NCBI GenBank assembly: GCA_041746635.1
Contig: JBGTGQ010000034.1
Span: 1 to 64,000, forward strand
Origin: CAMASH01 sp041746635
GTDB lineage: Bacteria > Verrucomicrobiota > Verrucomicrobiia > Chthoniobacterales > Terrimicrobiaceae
Direction of reading: 5' to 3'
Length of the DNA: 64,000 nt
A program made the translations under genes and the position numbers. The notes under the pieces were generated by a model. It was not told the origin of the DNA and searched no databases. It saw only the letters and a list, made by a program, of their open reading frames with translations. Of this stretch, positions 48,854-57,725 are shown piece after piece. Numbering within the stretch: position 1 is the first letter of the stretch; each line of letters opens with the position of its first letter.

Positions 48854-50767
48854 TTATTTTGCAATTGTTTCCGCGAAGCGTGCGGCCAGGCCGGCTGCAT
48901 CCAGGCGATAAAAAGCGAGGATTTCATCGTTCTGACCGCAGCGAGGAACGTCCTCCAACCCAATGGGTGTCCATTGGATTGGCAGACCAAGCCGGGCACA
49001 AGCGGCGGCGATTTTTTCCCCCTGCCCGCCGGCAATTAAATGGTTATCGAGGGTGATAACTTTTTTTGTGGAACCCACAGCCTTCTTGAGCCAATCGAGA
49101 TCAATGCGATTGAGCCAGGGTAGATTGATCAGCCGGACCTTCTTGCCATGCGAACTCTCCAGAGCCTTGGCCGCCTGCCAGGCTTCGGGAAGTAACACCG
49201 GGCCATAGCCGAATACAACCGCATCTTCTCCTTCGAGAAGCGTAACGCCCCGGCCTTTGATTATCTGATAATCCGAAGGCAACTCGAAGGGAATTGCCCG
49301 GGGAATGGAAACGAGGCGGAGATAGAAGTTTTCCTCCTGTCCGTTCACACAATAATCGAAAAGCAACTCGACTTCCCGTTCACAGGATGGCTCAGCCATG
49401 GCCAGACGGGCTATCCCGCCGACGGAACTGATATCCCGAACGCATTGGTGGGAATGCCCTGGTCCCGAAGGAAGCAGTCCAGCCAGCGAACCAGCATAGC
49501 CGACCTGGGTTCCCTCGGTGGCATTGTTGAAGATCTGCTCATTGGGCCGGGTCGAGAGAAAACAGGAGAACGAATGGACAATCGGCAGCAAGCCCTTCAA
49601 GGCCATTCCCCCCGCTTGGGAAACCATGTCCTGCTCCGCAATTCCGCATTCAAAGAAGCGTTCGGGGAAGCGCTTTTCAAATTCCAGCACACCGCAGTCC
49701 AGTGCCAGGTCACCGTCCAATGCGACAAGGTGCTCATTCTTTTCCGCTGCGGCGACCAAGGCACGAGAGTACGCCTCGATAAGTTTGTCCGGCTTCTCAG
49801 GCAGCACGCGTGTCGGACGTTCCTTGGTTTCGAGCGCCAACGGGGCGGCACCCAAAAGAGCAAGCTGGGCATTGGCAGAATCAATTAACTCTCCAAGCGC
49901 GGCCAGATAGGTCGCCTGGTCCGGCGCGCCACTGTGAAACGAATAAAGCCGCGGATTTTTCATGGCAGCTGGTTCCATGAAGCTTACGCCGCACCCCTTC
50001 TTGGTATCCGCAATAAGCACCTTGGGCCGGTCGGCTATCGTTCTAAAACGCCCGAATACACCCGCCAGGGCTTCAAAATCATGACCGTCGCATCGGGCCA
50101 CCTCCCAACCGAACGCCTGAAATCTTGCTTCGAGGTTGCCCAAATCACTCACGTCCGTAACGAACGTGTCGGATTGAAGTTTATTGTGATCCACAATAAC
50201 GGTGATTTCGCCGAGCTCGTCATTGGCGGCTGGCTGCAAGGATTCCCAAAACTGGCCCTCCTGCAACTCGCCGTCACCAGTCAGAACATAGATGGCTTGC
50301 TTGCGACCGTGCAGCCGGTTGGCGATGACCATGCCATGGGCCTTGGAAACCCCCATCCCCAGTGATCCCGTATTGGTTTGAACCTGAGGTATGGTTTTTA
50401 CGTCCGGATGCCCGGGCAGACCACCCAATCGGCGCAGCCTGTCGATTGACTCAAACGGGAGAATCCCCAATCCAATCATCACCGAATATAATCCGGGTGC
50501 ATCATGTCCTTTGGAGGAAAAATAGATGTCGGAAACTGTACGCGGGTCAGCGGCGTTATCGCGTTGCAGCTCGTTGAGAAACAGCCAGGACACAATATCC
50601 ATCGCGCTAAAACTGCTGCCCAAATGACCAGAGCCCGCCCGTGCGACCAGGGAGAGGGTGTTGATGCGGCAAGCCGTGGCGAAAAGTTGGGCTACCGGAA
50701 TCGCCGGACTCTGAGCGAGGATACGCTGCAATTCAGAAAAGGGCACATCGGAGAGGGTATTATTCAT
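48854..50767 (-). CDS. Transketolase-family enzyme in glycan locus
   Basis: The 637-aa protein joins an N-terminal TPP-binding part (RAGSGHLGSSFSAMDIVSWL, the GDGE motif of VLTGDGELQEGQFWESLQPA then NKLQ, FGWEVARCDGHD) and a C-terminal pyrimidine-binding/transketolase C part (ALDGDLALDCGVLEF, ECGIAEQDMVSQAGGMAL). The VSDLGNLEARFQAFGWEVAR text is closest to split TktN/TktC-like enzymes of polysaccharide loci, here fused. It probably transfers a two-carbon unit to build a branched or long-chain sugar precursor rather than serving the pentose phosphate pathway. Confidence 0.82.
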   Translation of the reverse strand: MNNTLSDVPFSELQRILAQSPAIPVAQLFATACRINTLSLVARAGSGHLGSSFSAMDIVSWLFLNELQRDNAADPRTVSDIYFSSKGHDAPGLYSVMIGLGILPFESIDRLRRLGGLPGHPDVKTIPQVQTNTGSLGMGVSKAHGMVIANRLHGRKQAIYVLTGDGELQEGQFWESLQPAANDELGEITVIVDHNKLQSDTFVTDVSDLGNLEARFQAFGWEVARCDGHDFEALAGVFGRFRTIADRPKVLIADTKKGCGVSFMEPAAMKNPRLYSFHSGAPDQATYLAALGELIDSANAQLALLGAAPLALETKERPTRVLPEKPDKLIEAYSRALVAAAEKNEHLVALDGDLALDCGVLEFEKRFPERFFECGIAEQDMVSQAGGMALKGLLPIVHSFSCFLSTRPNEQIFNNATEGTQVGYAGSLAGLLPSGPGHSHQCVRDISSVGGIARLAMAEPSCEREVELLFDYCVNGQEENFYLRLVSIPRAIPFELPSDYQIIKGRGVTLLEGEDAVVFGYGPVLLPEAWQAAKALESSHGKKVRLINLPWLNRIDLDWLKKAVGSTKKVITLDNHLIAGGQGEKIAAACARLGLPIQWTPIGLEDVPRCGQNDEILAFYRLDAAGLAARFAETIAK

Positions 50768-50779
50768 CGGAAGCAGGTA

Positions 50780-51706
50780 TTAAAAAATGATGCGGCCGGT
50801 TTGGAGCGGGAATGACCTGCCTTTGCCGGAAATTGCGGAAAGTGAAAAGAAAACCAGATCTCCAAAAGTCGTCACCAAACGAAACACAAGCGCTGCCGAA
50901 AGCACAGCAGATTCGCCCATTTTTCCTCCAAGTAGAGCCACGAGGGTGACTTCTCGAATGCCTAAACCGCCTGGCGCGCCAGGTGTGATGAAGCCCGCGC
51001 TCCATGAAAACGCATAAGCTCCAATGATAAGCAGCCAATTTTTTGCCACAATGCTGTCGCTGCCTTCAAAAAAAGCGCAAATTCCAAGGAACAGGAGTGC
51101 GCTGATAAACACATAAAGACTGTAGGCGACCTGCGCTTCAAGCAAACACCTCCATCGTTCAGGCGATATTATTTTCCGAATTCCTCTGTACCAAATAATC
51201 AAAGCCATCGCAACAACGAGACAAAACCCGGCAGCGAGGTAAAAGAAAGATCGCGAACCTAGCTGGCCCAGAAGTGGAAGAGCATTAAGCGGAGTAAAGA
51301 CACTCAACATACCTGCAAAGGCGAGAATCATTGCCATCTCGATTCCGGTCGCGCAGGCTAGCGCAGCATCCGAAATTCCTCTTTTGCGGGCGTGAACATG
51401 TCGGCTGGCCAGGTGAAAGATATTTCCTGGAAGATATTTGGCGATCTGAGTCTTCGCGTAGAGCCGCCACGCATGCGACCAGGAAAGTCTGTGCTTTTCA
51501 AGGCCGTTGAGAGTCATCCACCATCCCCGAGCCAGTAACATGTTCGCCATGGCATAAAAAATGGAAAATGCCGCCACCCCAACCAAAACCACCGGGCTCA
51601 GGGGTTTGCTAAAGATGGGGCCGGCATGATCCCGCAAGCGCCATCCGATAAAGCCAAGGCTTACAACTACAAGGATGCGACCAAACCAGCGGAGCAAGCC
51701 GTGCAT
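50780..51706 (-). CDS. Flippase-like integral membrane protein (UPF0104/LPG synthase TM type)
   Basis: The 308-aa protein has about eight TM segments (LVVVSLGFIGWRL, VVLVGVAAFSIFYAMANMLL, and others) with KYLPGNIFHLASRHVHARKR and WSAGFITPGAPGGLGIREV, the signature of the lysylphosphatidylglycerol synthase TM/UPF0104 family. Members near glycan genes are assumed to move lipid-linked material. No Wzx/Wzy was identified in the window. ATG 51706 is chosen 2 bp after the upstream stop; the earlier codons overlap the methyltransferase. Confidence 0.78.
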   Translation of the reverse strand: MHGLLRWFGRILVVVSLGFIGWRLRDHAGPIFSKPLSPVVLVGVAAFSIFYAMANMLLARGWWMTLNGLEKHRLSWSHAWRLYAKTQIAKYLPGNIFHLASRHVHARKRGISDAALACATGIEMAMILAFAGMLSVFTPLNALPLLGQLGSRSFFYLAAGFCLVVAMALIIWYRGIRKIISPERWRCLLEAQVAYSLYVFISALLFLGICAFFEGSDSIVAKNWLLIIGAYAFSWSAGFITPGAPGGLGIREVTLVALLGGKMGESAVLSAALVFRLVTTFGDLVFFSLSAISGKGRSFPLQTGRIIF

Positions 51707-51708
51707 AG

Positions 51709-52329
51709 CTATTGATTCCGCGCACGACAGAGCACCATGGTCCAGGGAAGCGGACGCTCGATTGCTTGAACGTGAAATTGCTCTTTCAAAAACCCTACAA
51801 AAGCTTTCGTTGACCAATGTTGAATATGGCCAGGTGTATTCCCTGCATTAGAGATATAAGCACCACGCATGAGGTTTAATATTCTCCATATCGGTTCGCG
51901 TGGAACGCTTATTAAGAGGTAAGGACGCGCCAAGGATGCGAGAATAGCGAGGGCCCGGGGGGGATCCACCAAGTGTTCCATCACCTCACAGCAGACAATC
52001 AAGGAGGCCGAGTCTTCAGAAGGCACCAAATCATAGATGCTCGCAGTCCGAAATGGGATGGTGAACCCGCGTGCGGCAGCATTTTCGCTGGCGATTTCAA
52101 TCACCTCCGGCGCAATGTCAAAACTACGAACCGTCAAACCCATGTCAGCAAGCCGGAACGTCAGATTACCCTCCCCGCATCCTACTTCATGGGCATCGCG
52201 AGCTCCTGTTATTCTCACCAGTCTGTCAAAGGTTTTCAGAAATCGCCGCATCAGATGCTTTTCGATAATATTCCGGCTTTGATACTTGTCGTAGAAATTG
52301 CCCGCGGGCTGGATTTGAGATTTGTTCAC
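51709..52329 (-). CDS. SAM-dependent methyltransferase
   Basis: The ~206-aa class I methyltransferase shows AHEVGCGEGNLTFRLADMGL (motif I), VRSFDIAPEVIEIASENAA (motif II) and LIVCCEVMEHLVDPPRALAI. The start is GTG 52329, 13 bp after the previous stop; an upstream ATG (52380) would overlap that gene by 38 bp. It probably methylates a sugar or lipid-linked intermediate. Confidence 0.78.
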   Translation of the reverse strand: MNKSQIQPAGNFYDKYQSRNIIEKHLMRRFLKTFDRLVRITGARDAHEVGCGEGNLTFRLADMGLTVRSFDIAPEVIEIASENAAARGFTIPFRTASIYDLVPSEDSASLIVCCEVMEHLVDPPRALAILASLARPYLLISVPREPIWRILNLMRGAYISNAGNTPGHIQHWSTKAFVGFLKEQFHVQAIERPLPWTMVLCRARNQ

Positions 52330-52342
52330 TTGTCCGTTTTTT

Positions 52343-52909
52343 TCACTCCTTATCGCGAGGCGGTTCCAGCTCAAGAACAAAGAGCTGGTTTACCCGAAAC
52401 AGGAACCTTTTCATCCTTTCGATATGGAGGCCTGCTTGTAAGGCAACATCTCGCATTTTCACCTCGTCAAACAATATTTCGTGTTCATCGGCGGCATCCC
52501 GGCTAAACAAACCGATGTGACTGCCTGCTCGGTGCACGGACTCCATACGAAGATGAGGTGTGGTCAAAACGATTTTGCCCTTGGGGGCTAGCCGGAGTTT
52601 CAATGATTCCAGCCACTCTATTGGATCCTTGACATGCTCGATGATTGCCAGTCCGACAATAGTGTCGAATTTTTCGTTAGCCGGCAGTTCGTTGGAGAAG
52701 CGACATTCGGGATGTCGTGTCCGCGCAACGGCAAGTGATTCCACATCGATATCTACACCACAATACCCGCGACACCCACACCATTTGGCGAGTTCTCCTG
52801 TGCCGCAACCGACATCCAAAACCTGACCCTTGATATGGGGAAGAGCCGCATGAATGCGGGCCCGTCGGAGTAACGGTGAGAGGAGTCCTCCTGCAACTTG
52901 GTCAGGCAT
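52343..52909 (-). CDS. SAM-dependent methyltransferase
   Basis: The 188-aa class I methyltransferase has VLDVGCGTGELAKWCGCRGY (motif I), GVDIDVESLAVAR and IIEHVKDPIEWLES. It starts in a TAATG overlap with the GT2 gene. It is similar in plan to the next gene but clearly divergent in sequence. Confidence 0.82.
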   Translation of the reverse strand: MPDQVAGGLLSPLLRRARIHAALPHIKGQVLDVGCGTGELAKWCGCRGYCGVDIDVESLAVARTRHPECRFSNELPANEKFDTIVGLAIIEHVKDPIEWLESLKLRLAPKGKIVLTTPHLRMESVHRAGSHIGLFSRDAADEHEILFDEVKMRDVALQAGLHIERMKRFLFRVNQLFVLELEPPRDKE

Positions 52910-53862
52910 TATTTGTTTTGATCATTTTCTTTGAGTTCAAAGAGCTGCAAGCGAATTTCTTCAAGCAGCCGCCGATTTACCGCTATAAGGTCTGCTAAAA
53001 TTCCAGCCAGACACAGGAAAACCGCTATCGTGAGCAGGGCCGTTCCAATAGTAAGCGACTGAACAAATCCCGCGCCATATCCAGTTGCATATTTTAGCAA
53101 AAACCTGAAAATTAGGATCAGGCCAGGAATTCCGGTCACCGCGGCAACAACCAGGAAAAATCTTAGAGGGCGATAAATGGTATAAATTCGGATCATGGTA
53201 ATCACAGATCTCCGAACGTAATCACCCATGCTCTTGACCAGACGAGAGGGGCGAAGAGGCGTGTTCGTCCGTATCGGAACCGATACAACCCGCAGATTTT
53301 GCAGGCCTGCCTGAATAATGGTTTCAATCGTGTAGGTGTAGCGATTGTAGACAAACAATCTTTTGCCAGCCTCCCTGCTCACGGCCCGAAAACCGCTTGG
53401 GGCATCGAGAGTTGTCGTGTTACTTAAACGCCGAACCATCCAACTGCCAAAATATTGAAGTGCTTTTTTGATTTGGGAAAAATGCTCGATGTCTTGTATT
53501 GGCCGTGCGCCAATTACGATGTCCGCCTGGTTATTCATAATGGGATCAACCAGCTTTGCGATATCAGCCGAGACATATTGATTATCGGCATCGGTGTTGA
53601 CGATAATATCCGCTCCAAGTTCGAGTGCTTTCTTCAGTCCGGTGACATATGCCGCCGCCAGGCCGCGATTGCACGGGTGAACAACGATATGCTCAACGCC
53701 ATTGGCACGGGCGACCCCTGACGTCCCATCGCACGAGCCATCATCAATAACCAGCCACTCTAATTTAGAAATGCCAGGCAGAGTTTTTGGCAATTCTGAT
53801 AGTACAATCCCCAGCGTTTCCGCTTCATTGTAGCAGGGAATTTGGATAATTACATAAGACAT
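52909..53862 (-). CDS. Membrane-anchored glycosyltransferase family 2 (DPM1/GtrB-like)
   Basis: The 317-aa protein has a GT2 domain (VIIQIPCYNEAETLGIVLSE, VIDDGSCDGTSGVARANG, VNTDADNQYVSADIAKL) and two C-terminal TM segments (FFLVVAAVTGIPGLILIFRF, IGTALLTIAVFLCLAGILAD). This is the layout of undecaprenyl- or dolichyl-phosphate sugar synthases such as GtrB. It would provide the lipid-linked sugar used by the GT39-type protein encoded just upstream. ATG 53862 follows that gene by 20 bp. Confidence 0.87.
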   Translation of the reverse strand: MSYVIIQIPCYNEAETLGIVLSELPKTLPGISKLEWLVIDDGSCDGTSGVARANGVEHIVVHPCNRGLAAAYVTGLKKALELGADIIVNTDADNQYVSADIAKLVDPIMNNQADIVIGARPIQDIEHFSQIKKALQYFGSWMVRRLSNTTTLDAPSGFRAVSREAGKRLFVYNRYTYTIETIIQAGLQNLRVVSVPIRTNTPLRPSRLVKSMGDYVRRSVITMIRIYTIYRPLRFFLVVAAVTGIPGLILIFRFLLKYATGYGAGFVQSLTIGTALLTIAVFLCLAGILADLIAVNRRLLEEIRLQLFELKENDQNK

Positions 53863-53882
53863 GACTGACGTGACCTTCGGTT

Positions 53883-56282
53883 TTACTTCGGAATTAAGGA
53901 AATCGTCCAAGGGACTTCGAAACACATCACATTAGGGAAATCGTTATCTCCTTTAAGCATGAGGGAGACATTTTTATTAAAGTAAATTTTGCAGACTTGC
54001 AGCGCAAAACTATCGCAAATTACTTCTTTTGGAATTACAAATTCAAGTTTGTCATTCTTTTGCAGAAATAGGATTTTCTGCGAGTTGCACGTAATTTTCG
54101 AAATCATCCCGGGCAAGAAGGACTTGTCCAACGGGATAATGACTTGAATATCTGTATAGACATCAGAAAGCAGGCCCCGTGGCAAAAAAAACAGAATACA
54201 ATCGCGGGAATCCACGCTGGTCGGCCAGAGCTGATGAACTGTGGAGAAAGTCTCAATCGCCTTGGCGTTCAGCGTCATCAAGTCACGCCCAGGTTGTACG
54301 GAAATTCCGTAATCCTCTAGATTTTTTAAAAGAATAGCGTTTGGATTTCGCACATATATCGATTGCTTGGGTTGTAGTATTGTCCCCGGCAGCGGCAAAG
54401 CTGCTGAAGCATCCACTGCAGCGCTTTCCACAATCGCAGCATCTACCCGTCCCGATGCCAGCGATGATTTGATTTCATCCGGGCGCAAGAGAATATAAGA
54501 ATAGCCGGGGAGCTCCCGCGGAAGGACGAAAGCCCACGAGTCGAGCCGACCGGAATAGCCTATCGATTTCCCGGGCGTTACCGCCGACTTCAATATGTCC
54601 ACTTGCGACATCCACCTGCCACCAAGATATAACTGCAACGGACTTCTGGTGTTTTTCGCTGCAAGAAAATGTGCCTTGCGAGAGGGCTCCAAGGCAATAC
54701 AAAAGAGCATAACCCAAAGAGCAAGCAACGAGCAAAATGTACAAAATATCGCGCGAGCCCAAGCCGGCGTGCAAAAAGCACAAATAACGGGCGGAACCAG
54801 AAGTGGAATAAATTGAATTAAATACCTCGCGCGTGTCGGCCCCCAGGGTGCATTGAAACAGAATAGAATCAACGAAGACAACCCGAGAATGACTAAAGAA
54901 ACTAACAAAAGATTTTCGAAATTGCGGGTACGAAAAAATCGGCGAAGACTGATTATTCCGACTATGGGTGCCGACAACAATATTAAGAAACCCAGAATGC
55001 CGTAGCCAGCCCTATTCTCATCTGTAAATAATTCTGTAAGATTACTGTCATTGTTAAATTTTGCTAGTTTATCTAGTCCGAGATTGATTTTTCGATCAAT
55101 CGCCCATATTATTTTCCGCTGAATGACAGGTCCGATTTCCGACGGCTTGGATTGTAGACCATGCCAGCTGAGTGTTTGGTAGGCTGACAGGACGATATTC
55201 GGCAGGGGTGAATAAACTTCTGGAGGCAACTTTGCCAAAATATTATTTGACGCTTCACTAAGCGCAAACGAACCGTGATCCTGAAAATTTTGCACATACC
55301 CGTATGAGCCCAAGAGGGCGGTGCCAATAGTTCCCGCAAGGAGAAGGCTTATAATCCTCGCGAGCCAGTTTTTCCAACCCAGAAAGACAAGTGTTCCGAT
55401 TGAGAAAATAGCCAACGCGGGTAAGGTCAAAAGAAAAGTCAACTTTGTTCCAACGCCTATACCAAGTGAGATTCCGGCACAAATTGATGAACGGCGCACG
55501 CAAGCTATCCCGACTTTTGGATGAAGCGACTGCGCGAGGAAGACAACGCAGCTTACAATGAGACCTCCGACTATTAAGTCATTCCCTGACGTTCCCATTT
55601 GGTAAATTGTCGCGGGAAACCCGATGCAAATCACGGCTACACAGGTCGCGGCCAGCCTATTACCCGAACAAAGTATGGTCAAACGATAGACTCCCAGCGC
55701 GATCATGATGGCCCCTAACACCTGGGGAAGGTGCATCCACTCGTAACCAATACCCAGTGCCATCATCCACATCAGAATAATTGAGGAATTCGGAGGGAAT
55801 TCAGTCCAACGGAAATCATCGATTGGAAGATAGTGGAGATTACCTTGCTGCAACCAATAGTAAGCTCGCGGCAAATGGTAGGATAGAGCATCCTTGTTCA
55901 TCGAAGGGGCCGACCGGTAAAAATTAACATTGATAGCCAGCAGGATTATTACGGCGGCGACCAGTGCAAGCGTGATCCAGATGGTTTTTTGGCCCGGTTG
56001 GCCGAACTTTTGCCAAAAGCCAGCCAAGCCGGGCAACCCCGGTCTTCCCTTACGGTTCCAAACAAAGGCGGCAATTCCCACCATAACAAACTGTCCGAGG
56101 ACGAGGGTTTTGGGGCTAATGCCGAAGGACTCGGAAAGGCAGAGGGCGAGAAGGATAATTTGCCCGAGGCCATAGTTGCAAAAGGCCAGCATATTCTCGG
56201 TGGCAGATGGGAAAGGATACGCGGCAACTACCATCCATGAAGCGGCCAACAGCAAGCCCACTGCAAAAATAGTCATCATCAA
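53883..56282 (-). CDS. Polytopic GT-C glycosyltransferase (GT39/ArnT-like)
   Basis: The 799-aa protein has about ten to twelve TM helices in the first ~550 residues and a soluble C-terminal domain. The loop NKDALSYHLPRAYYWLQQGN, with Asp before a conserved Tyr-His, and DFRWTEFPPNSSIILMWM fit PMT/ArnT-like GT-C enzymes that use lipid-phosphate sugars on the periplasmic side. It is paired with the GtrB-like gene. Base composition is visibly AT-richer than the flanks. Confidence 0.8.
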   Translation of the reverse strand: MMMTIFAVGLLLAASWMVVAAYPFPSATENMLAFCNYGLGQIILLALCLSESFGISPKTLVLGQFVMVGIAAFVWNRKGRPGLPGLAGFWQKFGQPGQKTIWITLALVAAVIILLAINVNFYRSAPSMNKDALSYHLPRAYYWLQQGNLHYLPIDDFRWTEFPPNSSIILMWMMALGIGYEWMHLPQVLGAIMIALGVYRLTILCSGNRLAATCVAVICIGFPATIYQMGTSGNDLIVGGLIVSCVVFLAQSLHPKVGIACVRRSSICAGISLGIGVGTKLTFLLTLPALAIFSIGTLVFLGWKNWLARIISLLLAGTIGTALLGSYGYVQNFQDHGSFALSEASNNILAKLPPEVYSPLPNIVLSAYQTLSWHGLQSKPSEIGPVIQRKIIWAIDRKINLGLDKLAKFNNDSNLTELFTDENRAGYGILGFLILLSAPIVGIISLRRFFRTRNFENLLLVSLVILGLSSLILFCFNAPWGPTRARYLIQFIPLLVPPVICAFCTPAWARAIFCTFCSLLALWVMLFCIALEPSRKAHFLAAKNTRSPLQLYLGGRWMSQVDILKSAVTPGKSIGYSGRLDSWAFVLPRELPGYSYILLRPDEIKSSLASGRVDAAIVESAAVDASAALPLPGTILQPKQSIYVRNPNAILLKNLEDYGISVQPGRDLMTLNAKAIETFSTVHQLWPTSVDSRDCILFFLPRGLLSDVYTDIQVIIPLDKSFLPGMISKITCNSQKILFLQKNDKLEFVIPKEVICDSFALQVCKIYFNKNVSLMLKGDNDFPNVMCFEVPWTISLIPK

Positions 56283-56507
56283 TTTTCGACTCGAAACTAC
56301 CCGGTCGTTACATCGCGGGATATGGGACTCAGCTCAATTCCTGAAGCCCAAAGGATTAGGTTTCATAAAGGCGTTGGCCAAAAGCAATGAACGGAGAGAC
56401 CGCAAGCCTCACCGCCGAATCACAACATACCTCAGAAGGGATTGCCTCCTGAAGCGAAAACAATAGTCTACACTCAATGCAACGACTTGCGCTGCAACTA
56501 CCAAGAT
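56283..56507. other. Intergenic region, nothing recognised
   Basis: This 225-bp stretch lies upstream of the GT-C gene. I see no ORF, clear promoter boxes or repeat. It presumably carries the promoter for the AT-rich gene group reading leftwards. Confidence 0.3.
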
Positions 56508-56834
56508 TCACTTGGCGGGGATTTTCACACCAGAAACAGGTTCGCCATCAATGTTGACGCCGGACACCTCTTTTCCGGTGGCCGACAATTTCAGAGTATC
56601 TTTCCGACCGCTCGGCCAGATGATGGAAAATTCGTGCTTCGCTTCATCAATCCACTTCCAAGCTCCAATTTGTTTGTTATTTCCCCAGACAGTCAAATCC
56701 TCTTTCAGCTCGATTGTATCGTTATTGATCCATTTCCAAGAACCAACCGGGCTGCCTGGGGACGATGCTTGCACGTTCAACAAGGTGACAAAGAGAATGA
56801 GGAGGGCAGGGATAATGAGACGAGATTTTTTCAT
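56508..56834 (-). CDS. Small secreted protein of unknown function
   Basis: The 108-aa protein has a signal peptide (MKKSRLIIPALLILFVTLLN, cleavage near VQA-S). The mature ~85 aa has two GxWKW units (GSWKWINNDTIEL and GAWKWIDEAKHEF) and SGRKDTLKLSATGKEVSG, a beta-rich lipocalin-like pattern I have seen in small secreted proteins of this phylum. Its own promoter is likely, since it has 225 and 107 bp gaps on its sides. It has no obvious glycan role. Confidence 0.7.
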   Translation of the reverse strand: MKKSRLIIPALLILFVTLLNVQASSPGSPVGSWKWINNDTIELKEDLTVWGNNKQIGAWKWIDEAKHEFSIIWPSGRKDTLKLSATGKEVSGVNIDGEPVSGVKIPAK

Positions 56835-56941
56835 AGGTAGTCGCAGGAAACTCTAAGGCAAAAACCGATCGTTGCAACAAAAGATGCAAAAAAGTTTGCC
56901 TACAATCGAGTGTTCGATGATGGCTTCATGCCAAGATAAAT

Positions 56942-57712
56942 TTACACTGGGAGCTCGCCCGAAAAAGCTATGGCGTCAATGAGCGGGAGAGCGATCGTTT
57001 GATTCTCCAAAAGGTAGTTTACATACTGCCAATCGCCTTCATTGTTGACGTCAACCCCTTCGGAATCCCTAGTCAAAAACGGACAGACGGTATTTCCCGA
57101 TATAGTCCCCGATTCAAGCACTCTGCTCCACGCGATCTCCAGGCTGGCATTTTGTACATAGACTTCGGGCAGAGCCGCGTATTGAGAACTATGCCAGGGC
57201 GTTTCGCCGTTGAAGTACGGCAAAATGGGCGTCATGATACTCCCGCGAATCACCCACATTTTTCCTGGATGCTGGGCGCATTTTTCCACCGCCCGCAGGG
57301 AATCGATGCCCTCTTGGGCCAGAAACTCAGCCCAAGCCCGTCGAATGGTTTCCGGAAGACGAAAGGGACTTGTCGGCCGAAGGATGCTGAAGCAATCGAA
57401 ATGCCGTTCCTCTTGGGCAAAACTCTGCAAGGCGTGCCCGATCCACTCAACATCGGGCGATCTGTCGCCGGAAAACTCCGCTGGGCGCAAGAAGGGAACT
57501 TCGGCGCCGTAGTGGCGGGCGATTTCCGCGTACTGGGCCGAATCGGTTGAGACCACCACCCGCTGGAAGATGCCGGAATCGATGGCGGCGCGGATGGTGT
57601 AGGCGATCATCGGATGACCGCGGAGGGGGCGGATATTTTTGTCCGTTACGCGTTTCGAGCCCGAACGCGCCGGGATGAGGGCGATGGCGGCGGGGGACAA
57701 GGGATTCGGCAT
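56942..57712 (-). CDS. CMP-sugar synthetase (acylneuraminate cytidylyltransferase family)
   Basis: The 256-aa protein has the family start ALIPARSGSKRVTDKNIRPL, TDSAQYAEIARHYGAEVPF-type text, ILRPTSPFRLPETIRRAW and a C-terminal NNEGDWQYVNYLL. It activates a sialic-acid-like or other 3-deoxy-2-ulosonic acid as CMP-sugar. No sialic acid synthase (NeuB) is in the window, so the sugar remains unknown. Confidence 0.88.
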   Translation of the reverse strand: MPNPLSPAAIALIPARSGSKRVTDKNIRPLRGHPMIAYTIRAAIDSGIFQRVVVSTDSAQYAEIARHYGAEVPFLRPAEFSGDRSPDVEWIGHALQSFAQEERHFDCFSILRPTSPFRLPETIRRAWAEFLAQEGIDSLRAVEKCAQHPGKMWVIRGSIMTPILPYFNGETPWHSSQYAALPEVYVQNASLEIAWSRVLESGTISGNTVCPFLTRDSEGVDVNNEGDWQYVNYLLENQTIALPLIDAIAFSGELPV

Positions 57713-57725
57713 GGAGGAAACTTAG

